A stretch of 29,837 nt of DNA from Paracoccaceae bacterium (GCA_007134405.1 SLKW01000295.1:1-29837); one strand, 5' to 3'; counted from the first letter of the stretch, positions 9,172 through 17,701 are shown. Translations and numbers: made by a program. Notes: generated by a model not told the origin, from the sequence alone.

Positions 9172-10863
9172 TCACTCGAAAATCTCATCGAGCAGAGCGT
9201 CGACCATGTCCTGGCCTTTGCGGCGTTGGTCTGCGGCCACGGCCTTGCCTTGGTAGTGCGCGGCGGTGCGTGGGTCCCGCTGGGCTTCGAGAGCGAGGGC
9301 GGCCTCGACGCCTTCAGGGCCGAGCTGACCCAGCTCGGTGTGCACCCGGGCGCGCGAGATATGCGCGCCGGTCCCGAAGTGGTCCCGCCAGACCTTGGAC
9401 GGGTAGCTGCGGGCCAGCTTTCGGCCTTTCACGTCCCGGAAGAGCGGCAGCTGCCCGTCCAGCGCGCGGCGCCGCATCTCGCCCAGCCAGACGGGATCGA
9501 GGCCGCGCAGAACCAGCGGGTCGAGAAACGGCGTCAGGACCCTGTGCAGGGCGCCCCGCAACGGTTCGTCCTCCTTTGAGGTCTCGATATCGACGCGGTA
9601 GCGGGAATCATCGAACTGCACGTCCCGTTCCCAGAGAAGCTGACCGTCGCCGAGGCGCAGCGGCAACAGCGTCCAGATGGCAATGATCGCCGCCTCGTTG
9701 AGGAGACGCAGCGCGGTCTGGCGACGGGGCTCCACGGCACTCTTCGCCAGCAGGCCCGCGGCCAACGTCCACGTGGATTTCAGACTGGGCAGTTTGTCGA
9801 GCTTGGCGAATTTGAGCGGAACCACCGTGTCCAGCTCCCGGCGCAGCACGTTCTCGTGCACGCGCAGATCGTCGAGCAGCGCCGGATCGAGCCCGAGCGC
9901 TTCGCCGAACTGCCTCAGCCGCATCACCGCGGTGTGCCGCGTCGCGGGCCGGTTGCCGTGGTCGCGATACTTCGGCGACTTGCGTTTCTCGGCATTGGCC
10001 GCGCGCGAGGCCTCAAGCCGGCGCACCCCCTCGACGGAGATCTCGACCGGCGCGCCGGCCTCGCGCTGCACATGCGCGTATTCGCGCAGCACGTCCTCCA
10101 TGCTGTCGATCACCGAGGCCGCCGGCGCCGCAACATGCAGCGGCAGGGCGCCGAGACGCATGTTGCGCAGCAGCGTTTGCCATGCCTCCGGAAGTTCGGA
10201 GAGATCCACGCGCCGCGCCGCCGCCCGGGGCTTGACCGGGCTCTTGGCGGGGCGCGGGGGGCTCTTTGCCTCGATCGCCGCTGCCAGCACGACATGGACC
10301 GCCGGGTTGCCGGGCAGCAGGCGGTCGAGCGCGGATTTGAGACTGCGCAGGCGCCGGCTCGATCCAGTATCGGCCGTGAAGGCCAGGTAATCCGCCTCCG
10401 TGGGCACGGTGATCCCTCGCATTTCGGCGAACCCGAGGAACCGGGCGAGCACCCGCAACTCTTCGAGCGGCACCTCGGCGAAGGCGGGCAGATCGCGATA
10501 GGGCGCCATCAGGGGGTTATCGCATAGCACTTGCTCGCTGCGCCGGTCGCAAATCCGGCCGCGCGGGCGCTTGATCCGGATGGCGTCCCGGACCGTGTCC
10601 CGCACCGGCGTGCCCTCCGGCAGGAGCCGGTCGAAGGCGGTGCGCAGATCCTCGAGCTTGCGCGGCGAGCGGTCGGCCGCGACGAAGGCCAGGAAGTCGG
10701 TCACCGCGGGCACGCCCACGCCCCGGGTCTCAGTGAAGGTGAAGAACCGGTCGAGCGTGCGGAGTTCGCGCTGGCCCACCTGGGCCATCCCCGGCATCTC
10801 GCGATAGGGCGCGAAGCGGGGCGCCGCGAGGATCTCCTCGCGGCTTCGAATGTCATTGGTCAT
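9172..10863 (-). CDS. Divergent tyrosine recombinase-like protein A, 563 residues
   Basis: The C-terminal half looks like a phage-integrase catalytic domain: a first arginine in LLPLRLGDGQLL (about R403), a lysine in the following hairpin (near K430), an HISR box (H501 and R504) and a tyrosine in AAHYQG (Y537). The N-terminal ~170 residues contain two copies of a similar unit, each with the pattern MAPYRDLPAFAEVPLEELR or its relative, then RFLGFAEMRGITVPTEADY, a run resembling a duplicated SAM-like arm-binding domain. The family is not one I can name. The start codon lies one base after the stop of recombinase B, so the two are translationally coupled. It probably works with B in DNA strand exchange; this is inferred from gene order and motifs. 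Confidence 0.75.
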   Translation of the reverse strand: MTNDIRSREEILAAPRFAPYREMPGMAQVGQRELRTLDRFFTFTETRGVGVPAVTDFLAFVAADRSPRKLEDLRTAFDRLLPEGTPVRDTVRDAIRIKRPRGRICDRRSEQVLCDNPLMAPYRDLPAFAEVPLEELRVLARFLGFAEMRGITVPTEADYLAFTADTGSSRRLRSLKSALDRLLPGNPAVHVVLAAAIEAKSPPRPAKSPVKPRAAARRVDLSELPEAWQTLLRNMRLGALPLHVAAPAASVIDSMEDVLREYAHVQREAGAPVEISVEGVRRLEASRAANAEKRKSPKYRDHGNRPATRHTAVMRLRQFGEALGLDPALLDDLRVHENVLRRELDTVVPLKFAKLDKLPSLKSTWTLAAGLLAKSAVEPRRQTALRLLNEAAIIAIWTLLPLRLGDGQLLWERDVQFDDSRYRVDIETSKEDEPLRGALHRVLTPFLDPLVLRGLDPVWLGEMRRRALDGQLPLFRDVKGRKLARSYPSKVWRDHFGTGAHISRARVHTELGQLGPEGVEAALALEAQRDPRTAAHYQGKAVAADQRRKGQDMVDALLDEIFE

Positions 10864-10864
10864 G

Positions 10865-12712
10865 TCAGTCCTCCATCAGTCCGACGAGCAGGTCCTGCCC
10901 GCGTTCCACGAGTTTCATCGAATTGAGCCAGCCGTAGTATATGCGCAGCGTGCCGGGCGTGTCGTCGATCCGCTTGGCGATCACCTCGATCTCGTTCGGA
11001 TGCCTGTCGAGGAGCAGCGAGGTCTGGCCGTGCCGCATCTGATGAGGCGTCATCGGCAGGTTGACGACCGTGCGCATCAGAGCCGCGAACTCGGCGCCGA
11101 AGAAGTCGGCGTTGAGATGCGCGCCCCGGGTCTTTATGGCTGGGAAGAGATAGGGGCTCGTCGCGGCATGGGGATACATCGGGCGGATGACCCGCTGATA
11201 CCAGCGGATCGTGTCGTGATAGCCAAACCTGCTGGACCTGATCGGAAATTCGATCGCGACCTTGTTTTTCGTCAACTCGGCCGGGATATGCACCTTGATG
11301 GGTTTCTTGCCCTTCTCCGGAATGCGGATCTGCGCATCGTCACCGATGCAGGTCAGGCGCATGGCGTTCTCCACGCGGATCGGGGCGCCGCCGATCTCGA
11401 TCGCGGCGAAACAGGCCGCGGTTCCGAGCGTCCGCACGCGCGCGATTTCCTTCGCGGTGGGCTTGCGGTTCTCCGCGGCGACGTGGGCCAGGATTTCCTC
11501 GGCGGCCTCGCGCAGCACTTTGAACGACGTCAGAAACCGCCGACGCAGCGCCGGTTTTTCCACGAGGCCCTCGCAGAACTTGCGGTTCTTCGAGGTCATG
11601 CACTTGTTCGCCTTCTTGCCCTCGCGGGCCACCTCATTGTTTGCCAGCACCAGCTTCAGCATGATCGTGTCGATGCCGAGATGAGCGCGCACCTGGTTCA
11701 GCATCTCGAGATACTTGCGGGACGTGCGCGGCGTGAGACGGCCCTTCTTTCGCGACCGGTCGCGCCGCGCGAACATCTCCCCCGCGATGGCGCAGAGGAT
11801 CTCGTCATCGGTAAGAATGGCGGTCAGGTCCGACTGGTCCGGAGCGATCACGCCGATCTCGAGGCCGATCCGCAGCACGGTGGCGAACGCGGAACGCATG
11901 ACATGGGCGTGCTTGACATGGTTGTCCGCGAATTTCTTGCCGACCGGGTCCCAGTTCTTCCGGGTCACCGCGTCGATCCAGGGCAGAAACTGCGCCTCCC
12001 ATTCCGGCTCGAGCACCATCAGCAGCGGAACGCGGCGCTCGGCCGAAAACCCGATCGGACGGGGCGGCAGTAGAGGCAGAATCTGCGGGAATTTCCGCAA
12101 CTCGTCGAGCCGCCGGAGCGCGCGGGCGTTGGAGTCCCGCTTGTTGCCGGCAAAGTCGGCGTCGATCCGCTGCGCTTCGACCCGCGTCAGGTCACGCGGC
12201 TGCCAGCCATACGAGCGGGCGACGAGGGCGAAGGCCTTGAGTGCCGCGAGCTTCATGGGATGCCACTTTTCGTTCTTACCCACCCGGCCTTCAGTGAGCG
12301 GCTTGATCGCGGCAAAGAGGCGGTTCCAGTCATCCTGCTGCGCCCTCAGCGCGGCCTGCGCCGCATGCACGCCGAGGAATTCGCGCAATGGGGCCTGGAG
12401 CCGGCGCCGAAACAGCTGATACGCGGCGTCCGTGGACCAGTGCGCGGGATCGAACCCGTCGAGCGGAAACCGCTCCTCGACGAGCGCGAGCTCGGCGGGA
12501 CTCGCGGCGAGCGGCATGTTGAGGCGTTCTCCGGCTTTCTCGATCGCGCCGAGATATCTGGCCCGGGTCTTTTCCGAGATACTCGTTCGCGCCGTCACAT
12601 GGGCGTGGAGATCGGCAAGGGTCGGGCCGGGGTGGCCGGTCACCGTAAGCGCCGGGCCGACGGCGGCAATGGCCAGGGTGGAGGCCTGGGGACGGCTGGT
12701 CAGATCAAGCAT
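10865..12712 (-). CDS. Divergent tyrosine recombinase-like protein B, 615 residues
   Basis: I chose the ATG at 12712 because AAAGGA stands six bases before it; the open frame extends upstream to 13150 only as a shadow of other sequence. The first ~300 residues form a long helical arm- and core-binding part. The catalytic domain shows R446 in APIRVENAMRL, a lysine hairpin (GKKPIKVHIP), the box TPHQMRHGQTSLLLD (H557, R560) and a tyrosine pair at about 592-593 (RIYYGW). The position usually taken by the second histidine appears to be occupied by another residue. Residues 230-380 are an insertion rich in basic residues. The gene follows an AlpA-like gene and is coupled to recombinase A. Two large recombinases plus one small protein recall Tn554 TnpA/TnpB/TnpC in layout, but I see no close resemblance in sequence. 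Confidence 0.78.
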   Translation of the reverse strand: MLDLTSRPQASTLAIAAVGPALTVTGHPGPTLADLHAHVTARTSISEKTRARYLGAIEKAGERLNMPLAASPAELALVEERFPLDGFDPAHWSTDAAYQLFRRRLQAPLREFLGVHAAQAALRAQQDDWNRLFAAIKPLTEGRVGKNEKWHPMKLAALKAFALVARSYGWQPRDLTRVEAQRIDADFAGNKRDSNARALRRLDELRKFPQILPLLPPRPIGFSAERRVPLLMVLEPEWEAQFLPWIDAVTRKNWDPVGKKFADNHVKHAHVMRSAFATVLRIGLEIGVIAPDQSDLTAILTDDEILCAIAGEMFARRDRSRKKGRLTPRTSRKYLEMLNQVRAHLGIDTIMLKLVLANNEVAREGKKANKCMTSKNRKFCEGLVEKPALRRRFLTSFKVLREAAEEILAHVAAENRKPTAKEIARVRTLGTAACFAAIEIGGAPIRVENAMRLTCIGDDAQIRIPEKGKKPIKVHIPAELTKNKVAIEFPIRSSRFGYHDTIRWYQRVIRPMYPHAATSPYLFPAIKTRGAHLNADFFGAEFAALMRTVVNLPMTPHQMRHGQTSLLLDRHPNEIEVIAKRIDDTPGTLRIYYGWLNSMKLVERGQDLLVGLMED

Positions 12713-12932
12713 GGGATGTCCTTTCATGGTTTGCTTGCATCGGATTCGAGAGAGGGGTGCGGGTCGCTTACGTGCGCTTCCGGTCGCCAAAGCGCACTTG
12801 GGACACACACGCCTCCGAGGTTGCCGCCGGTGAAACCGGGCGGGTGTCCGTGTCCCGGTCGCTTGCGTGTGTGCCGGGTCGTCTGGGTGCAAATCGCTGT
12901 GTCCCGCACGTGGAAAGGCATGGGTCCGGTCC
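12713..12932. promoter_or_regulatory. Leader between HTH gene and recombinase B with an imperfect direct repeat
   Basis: This 220-base stretch has no gene I can support. It contains two related copies of about 27 bases, beginning at 12762 and 12857, both starting GGTCGCTT and ending in GGTCG(C/T)C; about three quarters of positions agree and the copies are 95 bases apart. They could be binding sites for the HTH protein or the recombinases. The second copy is flanked by GTGTCCC motifs. Confidence 0.3.
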
Positions 12933-13397
12933 TCATTTGGTGGGAGTGAGCGCGCCGAAGGCCGGTGCGGCTTTCGCGTATTGGGGCAGCGGTCGGCCTT
13001 CGTGCCAGGCGACCACTTCGGCCCGGCGCCAGCGCTTCGCGCGAGCCTTCTTGCGCCCGTTCGAGAGGTCGATCGTGTCCGGGAATGGCGGCGCTCCGGC
13101 CGGCAACTTGCCCTTTTCCCAGCGGTAGATGATGGAGGGGTCAGCCACACCGATCAGCTCCGCGACGTCGTTCGCGGTCAGCAGGGGCATAGTAAGGTCG
13201 TTCCAGTGCGCCGGGTCCTGGGTTGCGGACAGGCCGAGGGCGGGCAAGACAATCTGCCAGCGCGTCGTCCCGCCGCGCAGCCGGATGCCGAGCTCATTCA
13301 GGACCTTGTTCAGAGGCCGCCTGTCTTGGCATTCTGTCTTCTTCCTGATCGGGAAGAAGATCTCGAGATCGTCACGGGTGAGGGCTTGGTCCAGCAT
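12933..13397 (-). CDS. AlpA/excisionase-like helix-turn-helix protein
   Basis: The 154-residue protein has an N-terminal part of unknown type (1-65) and a C-terminal DNA-binding domain from about 70 to 133. That part reads PLLTANDVAELIGV, then SIIYRWEKGKLP, and ends with KRWRRAEVVAWHEG, which is the helix-turn-helix, wing and tryptophan pattern of AlpA and MerR-like excisionases. Such proteins bend DNA or regulate recombinase genes. Its position immediately upstream of the two recombinases, same strand, suggests a recombination directionality factor or regulator of the module. The start at 13397 has no strong ribosome binding site; an alternative ATG at residue 70 would keep just the DNA-binding domain. 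Confidence 0.7.
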   Translation of the reverse strand: MLDQALTRDDLEIFFPIRKKTECQDRRPLNKVLNELGIRLRGGTTRWQIVLPALGLSATQDPAHWNDLTMPLLTANDVAELIGVADPSIIYRWEKGKLPAGAPPFPDTIDLSNGRKKARAKRWRRAEVVAWHEGRPLPQYAKAAPAFGALTPTK

Positions 13398-13644
13398 GGC
13401 CCAGGGGAATTAGTCCCGGAATGCCTCCGCAAAAAATGGCGACCACGCATCGTTTAGCATGGCCGGACACAGGTCCCTTTCCGGTTTCATGGCCCTTCAG
13501 TCCCGAAGCGCCGGCCAGCGCAGAACACCGGTGGGCAACGCTTTGGCTGATACGGACTCCGGCTGATTGACTCGCCGCGGCGACGATTCCCAGCGGGAAT
13601 CAAATGCCTCGGTGTCCTGACCCAACAACAATCGGAGGGCAGGC
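13398..13644. other. Intergenic region upstream of the HTH gene
   Basis: No gene is supported here. It should hold the promoter of the minus-strand HTH/recombinase module and, toward 13645, the left end of a decayed IS630-type element. A short direct repeat GGCTGAT occurs at about 13542 and 13561. I could not define inverted repeats for the element. Confidence 0.3.
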
Positions 13645-13857
13645 ATGGTGCAGGTTGCGGATCATCTCGGCGTTGCCGAGCTTCAGGCGGGCTGGCGGGA
13701 GAGCAAGGAGGCGACGCTGGCGCGGCACTACCAGGTGATCTGGCTGCTGGCGGAGGGGCGGAGCTGCGCCGAGGTGGCGCGGCTGACCGGTTTCGTGCGG
13801 CGCTGGGTCGAGGAACTTGTTGAGCGCTACAACCGCTTCGGGCCGTCGAGCCTCACC
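13645..13857 (+). pseudogene. IS630-type transposase N-terminal fragment
   Basis: About 71 residues match the helix-turn-helix start of IS630-family transposases: a long helix (ESKEATLARHYQVIWLLAEG), then RSCAEVARLTGFVRRWVEELVERYNRFGPSSL. Intact relatives continue with a linker and a DDE domain, which are missing; the reading frame continues to 13998 with unrelated residues. The ATG is preceded by ATCGGAGGGCAGGC, a good ribosome binding site. The fragment ends about 100 bases before the end of the P-loop gene on the other strand, so the element was probably deleted on its right side. Confidence 0.65.
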
Positions 13858-13960
13858 GCCACAAACTTTCGCGCCTGCCGCGTGGTCTGGGTGTGCCTCC
13901 GCAGGTTGGCGGTCTTTGTCCTCAGCGGCCCGGCCACCGCGCCGAGGGGGAAGAGTTGTA

Positions 13961-16339
13961 TCACTCTTCGGGTCGGCCGAAGATTTCCTCCGGTGTAAGA
14001 TCGACAGTTGGCCGATACTCGCGCAGCGCACCATGCGCTGCCTCGATGACCTCTCTGGGGCACTCGCCCTCCCTGATCAGGACAAGGCAGGTCTCCTTGC
14101 GCGCCCTCGGCTGGTTGCGCCTGATCCGCGCGGCTGTGAGGCGAAAACCCCGCACGCCGTCATGAAGAACATCAATGGCGGTGCGCGGGTTTTTCCGGGT
14201 GCGCGCCAGCCAATCCTGAGCCGCTTTCGTCGTCGGGAAGGTGTTGCCGGCGTGCGCTGGAAGTTCCTTCGCTGTCAGGATCAGTGTGCGGTGACAGCTC
14301 GCCGTTTCCTCGAGCGCCTGCTGTAGCCGATGGGGCACCCCGGCGATCTCGTCGAAGGTCACGAGGCGGTCACCGGGAAGACCCGGGATCGGGATGTTGC
14401 AGGCGAGGATCACCCGCTTGCGGTAGATCGCGCGTCCGAGCCGGAGGCGCTCTATCAACTGGCGAGTGGCGCATTCGCGGTGCTGGCGCTGGATTTCCCG
14501 TATCCGCGGATCAGGATGGAGCCGAACGGGAACGGCGACCGGGTCGCCCGATCGCAGCTCGTACGGGACCATGTATTCAGGCATCAGTCGGCGGCCCTGA
14601 TCATCGGCCTCAACCAAGTGTAATGGCTCCTCGCCGTCGCGGTCGCCGAAGAGGCTACGACCCTGGCCCTCCAGTGCGTCGAGGGGGATCTCGTTGCGGC
14701 CGAGCACGATGACGGTCGAGTAGCTCTCGTAGCGGTTCGAGCCGAGTGCCCGGTCGCCGAACCAGAGCCAGCTGGCTCCGAAAAGCTGCGTCTCCAGCAT
14801 CACCTGGATCTCCTCGGCGCCGCTTTCCCGCCCTGTGAGTAAACCTGCATCGAGGAAGAACTGGCGAGCGACCTTCTTCGTGCAGCCGACGAGAACGCCG
14901 CCGGCGTGACCGTTCCGGTCACGCTCGACCTCGGCCTCGATCAGCCGCTGGCACCTGTGGCGAAGGCCCGGCGAGTTCAGCAGGGCGGTCGTGCTCATCC
15001 TGTGGCTCGAGACCTGGAGGATCTCCGCGTTCGGCTCGAGGGTGGCGTGGTGGACGTCGATGTCGGGGAAAAAGACGCGGAGGATCGTTTCGCTCGCATC
15101 GGCATCGAGCACGAGTGTCGGCGGGTTGCTGACCATTTCCTTGAGGCCGTGGACGACGATCTCCTCGATCTCGGCGGTGCAATTGCTGTCGGCCTGCCGG
15201 TAGGTGCGGTGGCGCAACTCGATCCGGTCCGGCCTTTGCCTCGACTGCTCGCGTGCTTGCGCAAGCGCCTCCCAGACGCGGGCATACCGACGCGCGTTGT
15301 TGCGTGAGGACAGCATCTGCTCGAGCTGCTGCGCTTGCTCCGCGTCCGACATGTCCGGTGCGATTTCGGGCGGATCATCCTCCAGCGAGCGTTCCTCGCC
15401 TGCGAAACTCCGATATTGCCCGGCAGAGTATGGCACGTCCGACAGGCTCCGGCCCGACCGCAGTGCGTCAAGCACCTCTCGCGCGGCTTTGAGCACGCGG
15501 TGCTCGTCGTACTGTGCAGCGCTCTCATCCGGCCCCTCGGTCGGCTCCGGGAATCGTCTCTCATTTTCGAAGGACACTGCCGGCACGACAGTCGTCTTGA
15601 GCATCGACGGCCAGAACTTCTCGTCGATTACACGCAGCCCGACTTTGCGGCCGGTCGGGTCGGGAAGGCTCGTGAAGGCGTGCGCTGCGTAGCGGTCGAC
15701 AGGTTCGTCGGGCAGTGTGCGGAACTGCTGAAGATACGCACAGCTTTCGAAATGCGGGCACCGCGCCGGTTCGTCCTCCCCTGTATGCGGCGCTTCGCAG
15801 AGCGTCTCCCGCACGCGCAATCCGGCACGGGCCGCCCGCTCCGCGAGCTCCCACTTGCGGCACATTCGTTCTTCGGGTGCCGTCGGATTCTGGGCCGACC
15901 TTCCGAGCATCTGGAAAGCCGGCGTGGCGTTGCCATCGACAGACATCTGACGGGCTTTTTGACACGCCTCACCCGACAGGGCCGAGGTCGGCATGAGAAG
16001 GACGGCATCGCGACCGAGCGTCTCGCGCGGTTGCTCAGCCAAAATCTTCTGCGTGCGGGTGGTCTTGCCGCTCCCGGGGCTCGGTGCGAGCGCGACCACA
16101 GGCGTCGGCGCCTCGCTCTTCGCGTCGTGCACCACGGCATCGGACAGGATGGACATGACCACCGCGTCGATTTCGTCGGTCACGTTACAAGGGTCCGAAT
16201 AGCGCGTGACCGGTGCTGGATGGCGCCAGGGCACGGGAGCGATGCCGGCGAACTGGCCGGATGCGTTGCGGAGACGGGGGACGTTCGTTGCCGGGATATA
16301 GGCGGCGAAAGCGGGATTGGGGTGCGTATCGTATTTCAT
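13961..16339 (-). CDS. P-loop helicase-like protein with four-cysteine cluster
   Basis: The 792-residue protein has a Walker A motif PSPGSGKTT at residues 86-94, a Walker B/DEAD-like box VIDEKF at 238-242, and between them exactly four cysteines (C160, C181, C194, C200), two of them in RCPHFESCAY. Placing a four-cysteine patch between motifs I and II is the hallmark of XPD/DinG-type Fe-S helicases, though the spacing differs. Later segments fit helicase domain 2: TLVLDADASETILR, GGVLVGCTKKVARQFF, and ALGSNRYESYSTVIVLGRNE followed by EGQGRSLFG. A late RQLIERLRLGR resembles the QxxGRxR motif VI. The start could also be the GTG at 16348. It is on the same strand as the HTH/recombinase trio, separated by an IS remnant. 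Function in DNA processing of the element is inferred. Confidence 0.7.
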   Translation of the reverse strand: MKYDTHPNPAFAAYIPATNVPRLRNASGQFAGIAPVPWRHPAPVTRYSDPCNVTDEIDAVVMSILSDAVVHDAKSEAPTPVVALAPSPGSGKTTRTQKILAEQPRETLGRDAVLLMPTSALSGEACQKARQMSVDGNATPAFQMLGRSAQNPTAPEERMCRKWELAERAARAGLRVRETLCEAPHTGEDEPARCPHFESCAYLQQFRTLPDEPVDRYAAHAFTSLPDPTGRKVGLRVIDEKFWPSMLKTTVVPAVSFENERRFPEPTEGPDESAAQYDEHRVLKAAREVLDALRSGRSLSDVPYSAGQYRSFAGEERSLEDDPPEIAPDMSDAEQAQQLEQMLSSRNNARRYARVWEALAQAREQSRQRPDRIELRHRTYRQADSNCTAEIEEIVVHGLKEMVSNPPTLVLDADASETILRVFFPDIDVHHATLEPNAEILQVSSHRMSTTALLNSPGLRHRCQRLIEAEVERDRNGHAGGVLVGCTKKVARQFFLDAGLLTGRESGAEEIQVMLETQLFGASWLWFGDRALGSNRYESYSTVIVLGRNEIPLDALEGQGRSLFGDRDGEEPLHLVEADDQGRRLMPEYMVPYELRSGDPVAVPVRLHPDPRIREIQRQHRECATRQLIERLRLGRAIYRKRVILACNIPIPGLPGDRLVTFDEIAGVPHRLQQALEETASCHRTLILTAKELPAHAGNTFPTTKAAQDWLARTRKNPRTAIDVLHDGVRGFRLTAARIRRNQPRARKETCLVLIREGECPREVIEAAHGALREYRPTVDLTPEEIFGRPEE

Positions 16340-16662
16340 ACGCAGCACATCGGACCGAGTGAATTCAGGGACTCGTTGTTGGAAAGTGCCAGTTGTAGAA
16401 GATTTGAGCCAAACTGTTCCGGTCCGGCGGTTGCATGGAATTGGCTGTAGGTTTCAGGTCGGACTGCACGGATCAGCTGCATTCAGCGGAGTTTCTTGCG
16501 ACCATCCCTGATCATCTCTGGACCGAGGAGGGCACTGAGCACTGCTTTCTGCTCAGGTCGGCGGCCTCAAACCGGGATAGCTAAAATTCACGGTTTTTCG
16601 GAACGAGTCCTCTTCGCACAACGAGAACATATGCTGGTCAGCAACCGACAAAGGAGAGACCC
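16340..16662. other. Divergent intergenic region
   Basis: This 323-base stretch separates the helicase-like gene (minus) from a small plus-strand gene. I see no coding frame. It is less GC-rich near 16580-16630, where a promoter for the plus-strand gene is likely, but no clear consensus could be fixed. Confidence 0.3.
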
Positions 16663-16953
16663 ATGATGTCGATTTACGGACCGCCGAACTGGAACGCGTG
16701 CGAGGATGCGCAGGCTGGCTTTGAGGGCTTGGATCTACAAGCGCACATTGCCCGTGGAAAAAGGCTTTGGGCGATGTTGGGCGAAGATCCACACGCCGAC
16801 ACGTTCTGGGATGTGGTTGCACCACTGGTCCATGCACTGGCGGCCGCTGGCGCCGAAGACGCTGGCTACGGCGAGGGCTTCTCCGCCGCGACGGCCTGCG
16901 AGCAGCTCATGCATGAAATCGCGATTGCGCATCGACAGGAGGAGTTGTCATGA
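16663..16953 (+). CDS. Hypothetical acidic protein, 96 residues
   Basis: An excellent ribosome binding site (AAAGGAGAG, six bases before the ATG) marks a real start. The product is a small, acidic, probably helical protein (MMSIYGPPNWNACEDAQAGF at the start, then a stretch beginning WDVVAPLVHALAAAGAED). I do not recognise the family. Its stop codon overlaps the start of the next small gene in the order ATGA, so the two were made as an operon. Confidence 0.55.
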   Translation: MMSIYGPPNWNACEDAQAGFEGLDLQAHIARGKRLWAMLGEDPHADTFWDVVAPLVHALAAAGAEDAGYGEGFSAATACEQLMHEIAIAHRQEELS

Positions 16954-17255
16954 CTGAAGAAGGCGGCTTCGGTCATGACGACATCCGCAGGCTCGACGAA
17001 GACGCGAACTGTAGAGCGTCATCCGCTGACGCGACGGATGCGAGGGCTCCCTTGCCCGGGCCGTGGTCCATTCCATTCACCTGCGCACCGGGGCCGCGCC
17101 GTTCCGACCGCGCGTGCGGCGTGCGGCGAACCGGTCTTGCCCGGAGGCGCGCCGTGCCGGCGGCAACCGCCCGGGTTCGAAGGCGGACAAGTCGAGGGTC
17201 GCACACCCTCGCAGGATCAGTTCAGCCATGGCCTCGCCAGTCGCGGACGCGTTGA
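16950..17255 (+). CDS. Hypothetical protein, probably a truncated gene
   Basis: The start ATG overlaps the preceding stop by four bases and has AGGAGG before it, so translation begins here. The first ~25 residues (MTEEGGFGHDDIRRLDEDAN and a little more) look like a normal soluble protein. After about 17040 the frame runs antisense to the FAD-oxidoreductase fragment and becomes arginine- and proline-rich, which is typical of a shadow frame. I think the original gene was cut at a junction near 17040-17130 and now reads into unrelated DNA. Confidence 0.35.
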   Translation: MTEEGGFGHDDIRRLDEDANCRASSADATDARAPLPGPWSIPFTCAPGPRRSDRACGVRRTGLARRRAVPAATARVRRRTSRGSHTLAGSVQPWPRQSRTR

Positions 17256-17684
17256 GAATGCCCCATATGCCGTGGCCGTTAGCGACGAAGACGCCGCTTG
17301 CGCCTGGCACCGCACCGATTAGCGGTAGCCCGCCGCTCGAGACCGGGCGGTGGCAGGCCTGTCGAGTGATGACGCGCTCGGGCGCGAGAGACGGCGAGAT
17401 GGCCGCGCAGATCGCCTCCAGCCGCTCGATCGCACCTTCGTCTGGCTCGACACCCGTTGCATCCTCGGCGAGCGGGGTCTGCGAGGAGATCGCGCAGGCA
17501 TTGACGGTGCCGTCCGGGGGCGGGAACACCTCTGCCGTCGCCTGTCCTCGGGAAAGATCGAGATGCTTGAGGAACAAGGCCTCGGCCGGCACTTCGGGCG
17601 CCTCGAAGACGAGGCTGTGGCCTTGACGGCATGGATGGCGGGCAGGCCGAGCCAGCCGCACGCGCGGATCGACCATGGCCCCAA
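17077..17684 (-). pseudogene. FAD-dependent oxidoreductase C-terminal fragment, frameshifted
   Basis: The fragment matches the second half of D-amino-acid-oxidase-fold (DAO) enzymes. It has LGPWSIRACGWLGLPAIHAV in one frame, then GHSLVFEAPEVPAEALFLK, FPPPDGTVNACAISSQTPL, ITRQACHRPVSSGGLPLIG and GHGIWGILNASATGEAMAEL in another. The frames join at 17619-17622, where restoring one G would give continuous sequence. The N-terminal half, with the FAD-binding Rossmann motif, is missing: upstream of 17684 the sequence is unrelated. The family sequence ends near 17155 although the frame is open to 17077. This is dead cargo of the island. Confidence 0.7.
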
Positions 17685-17701
17685 CCGAGAGTTTTTGAAC
17701 A

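Noticed and set aside
10865..13150. A 761-residue reading of recombinase B starting at 13150
   Set aside because: The first 146 residues are arginine- and proline-rich shadow sequence overlapping the HTH gene in antisense-like composition; a clear ribosome binding site stands before the ATG at 12712.
16590..16632. Possible LexA (SOS) box near GAACGAG and GAGAACAT
   Set aside because: The alphaproteobacterial box needs GTTC-N7-GTTC; the spacing here does not fit.
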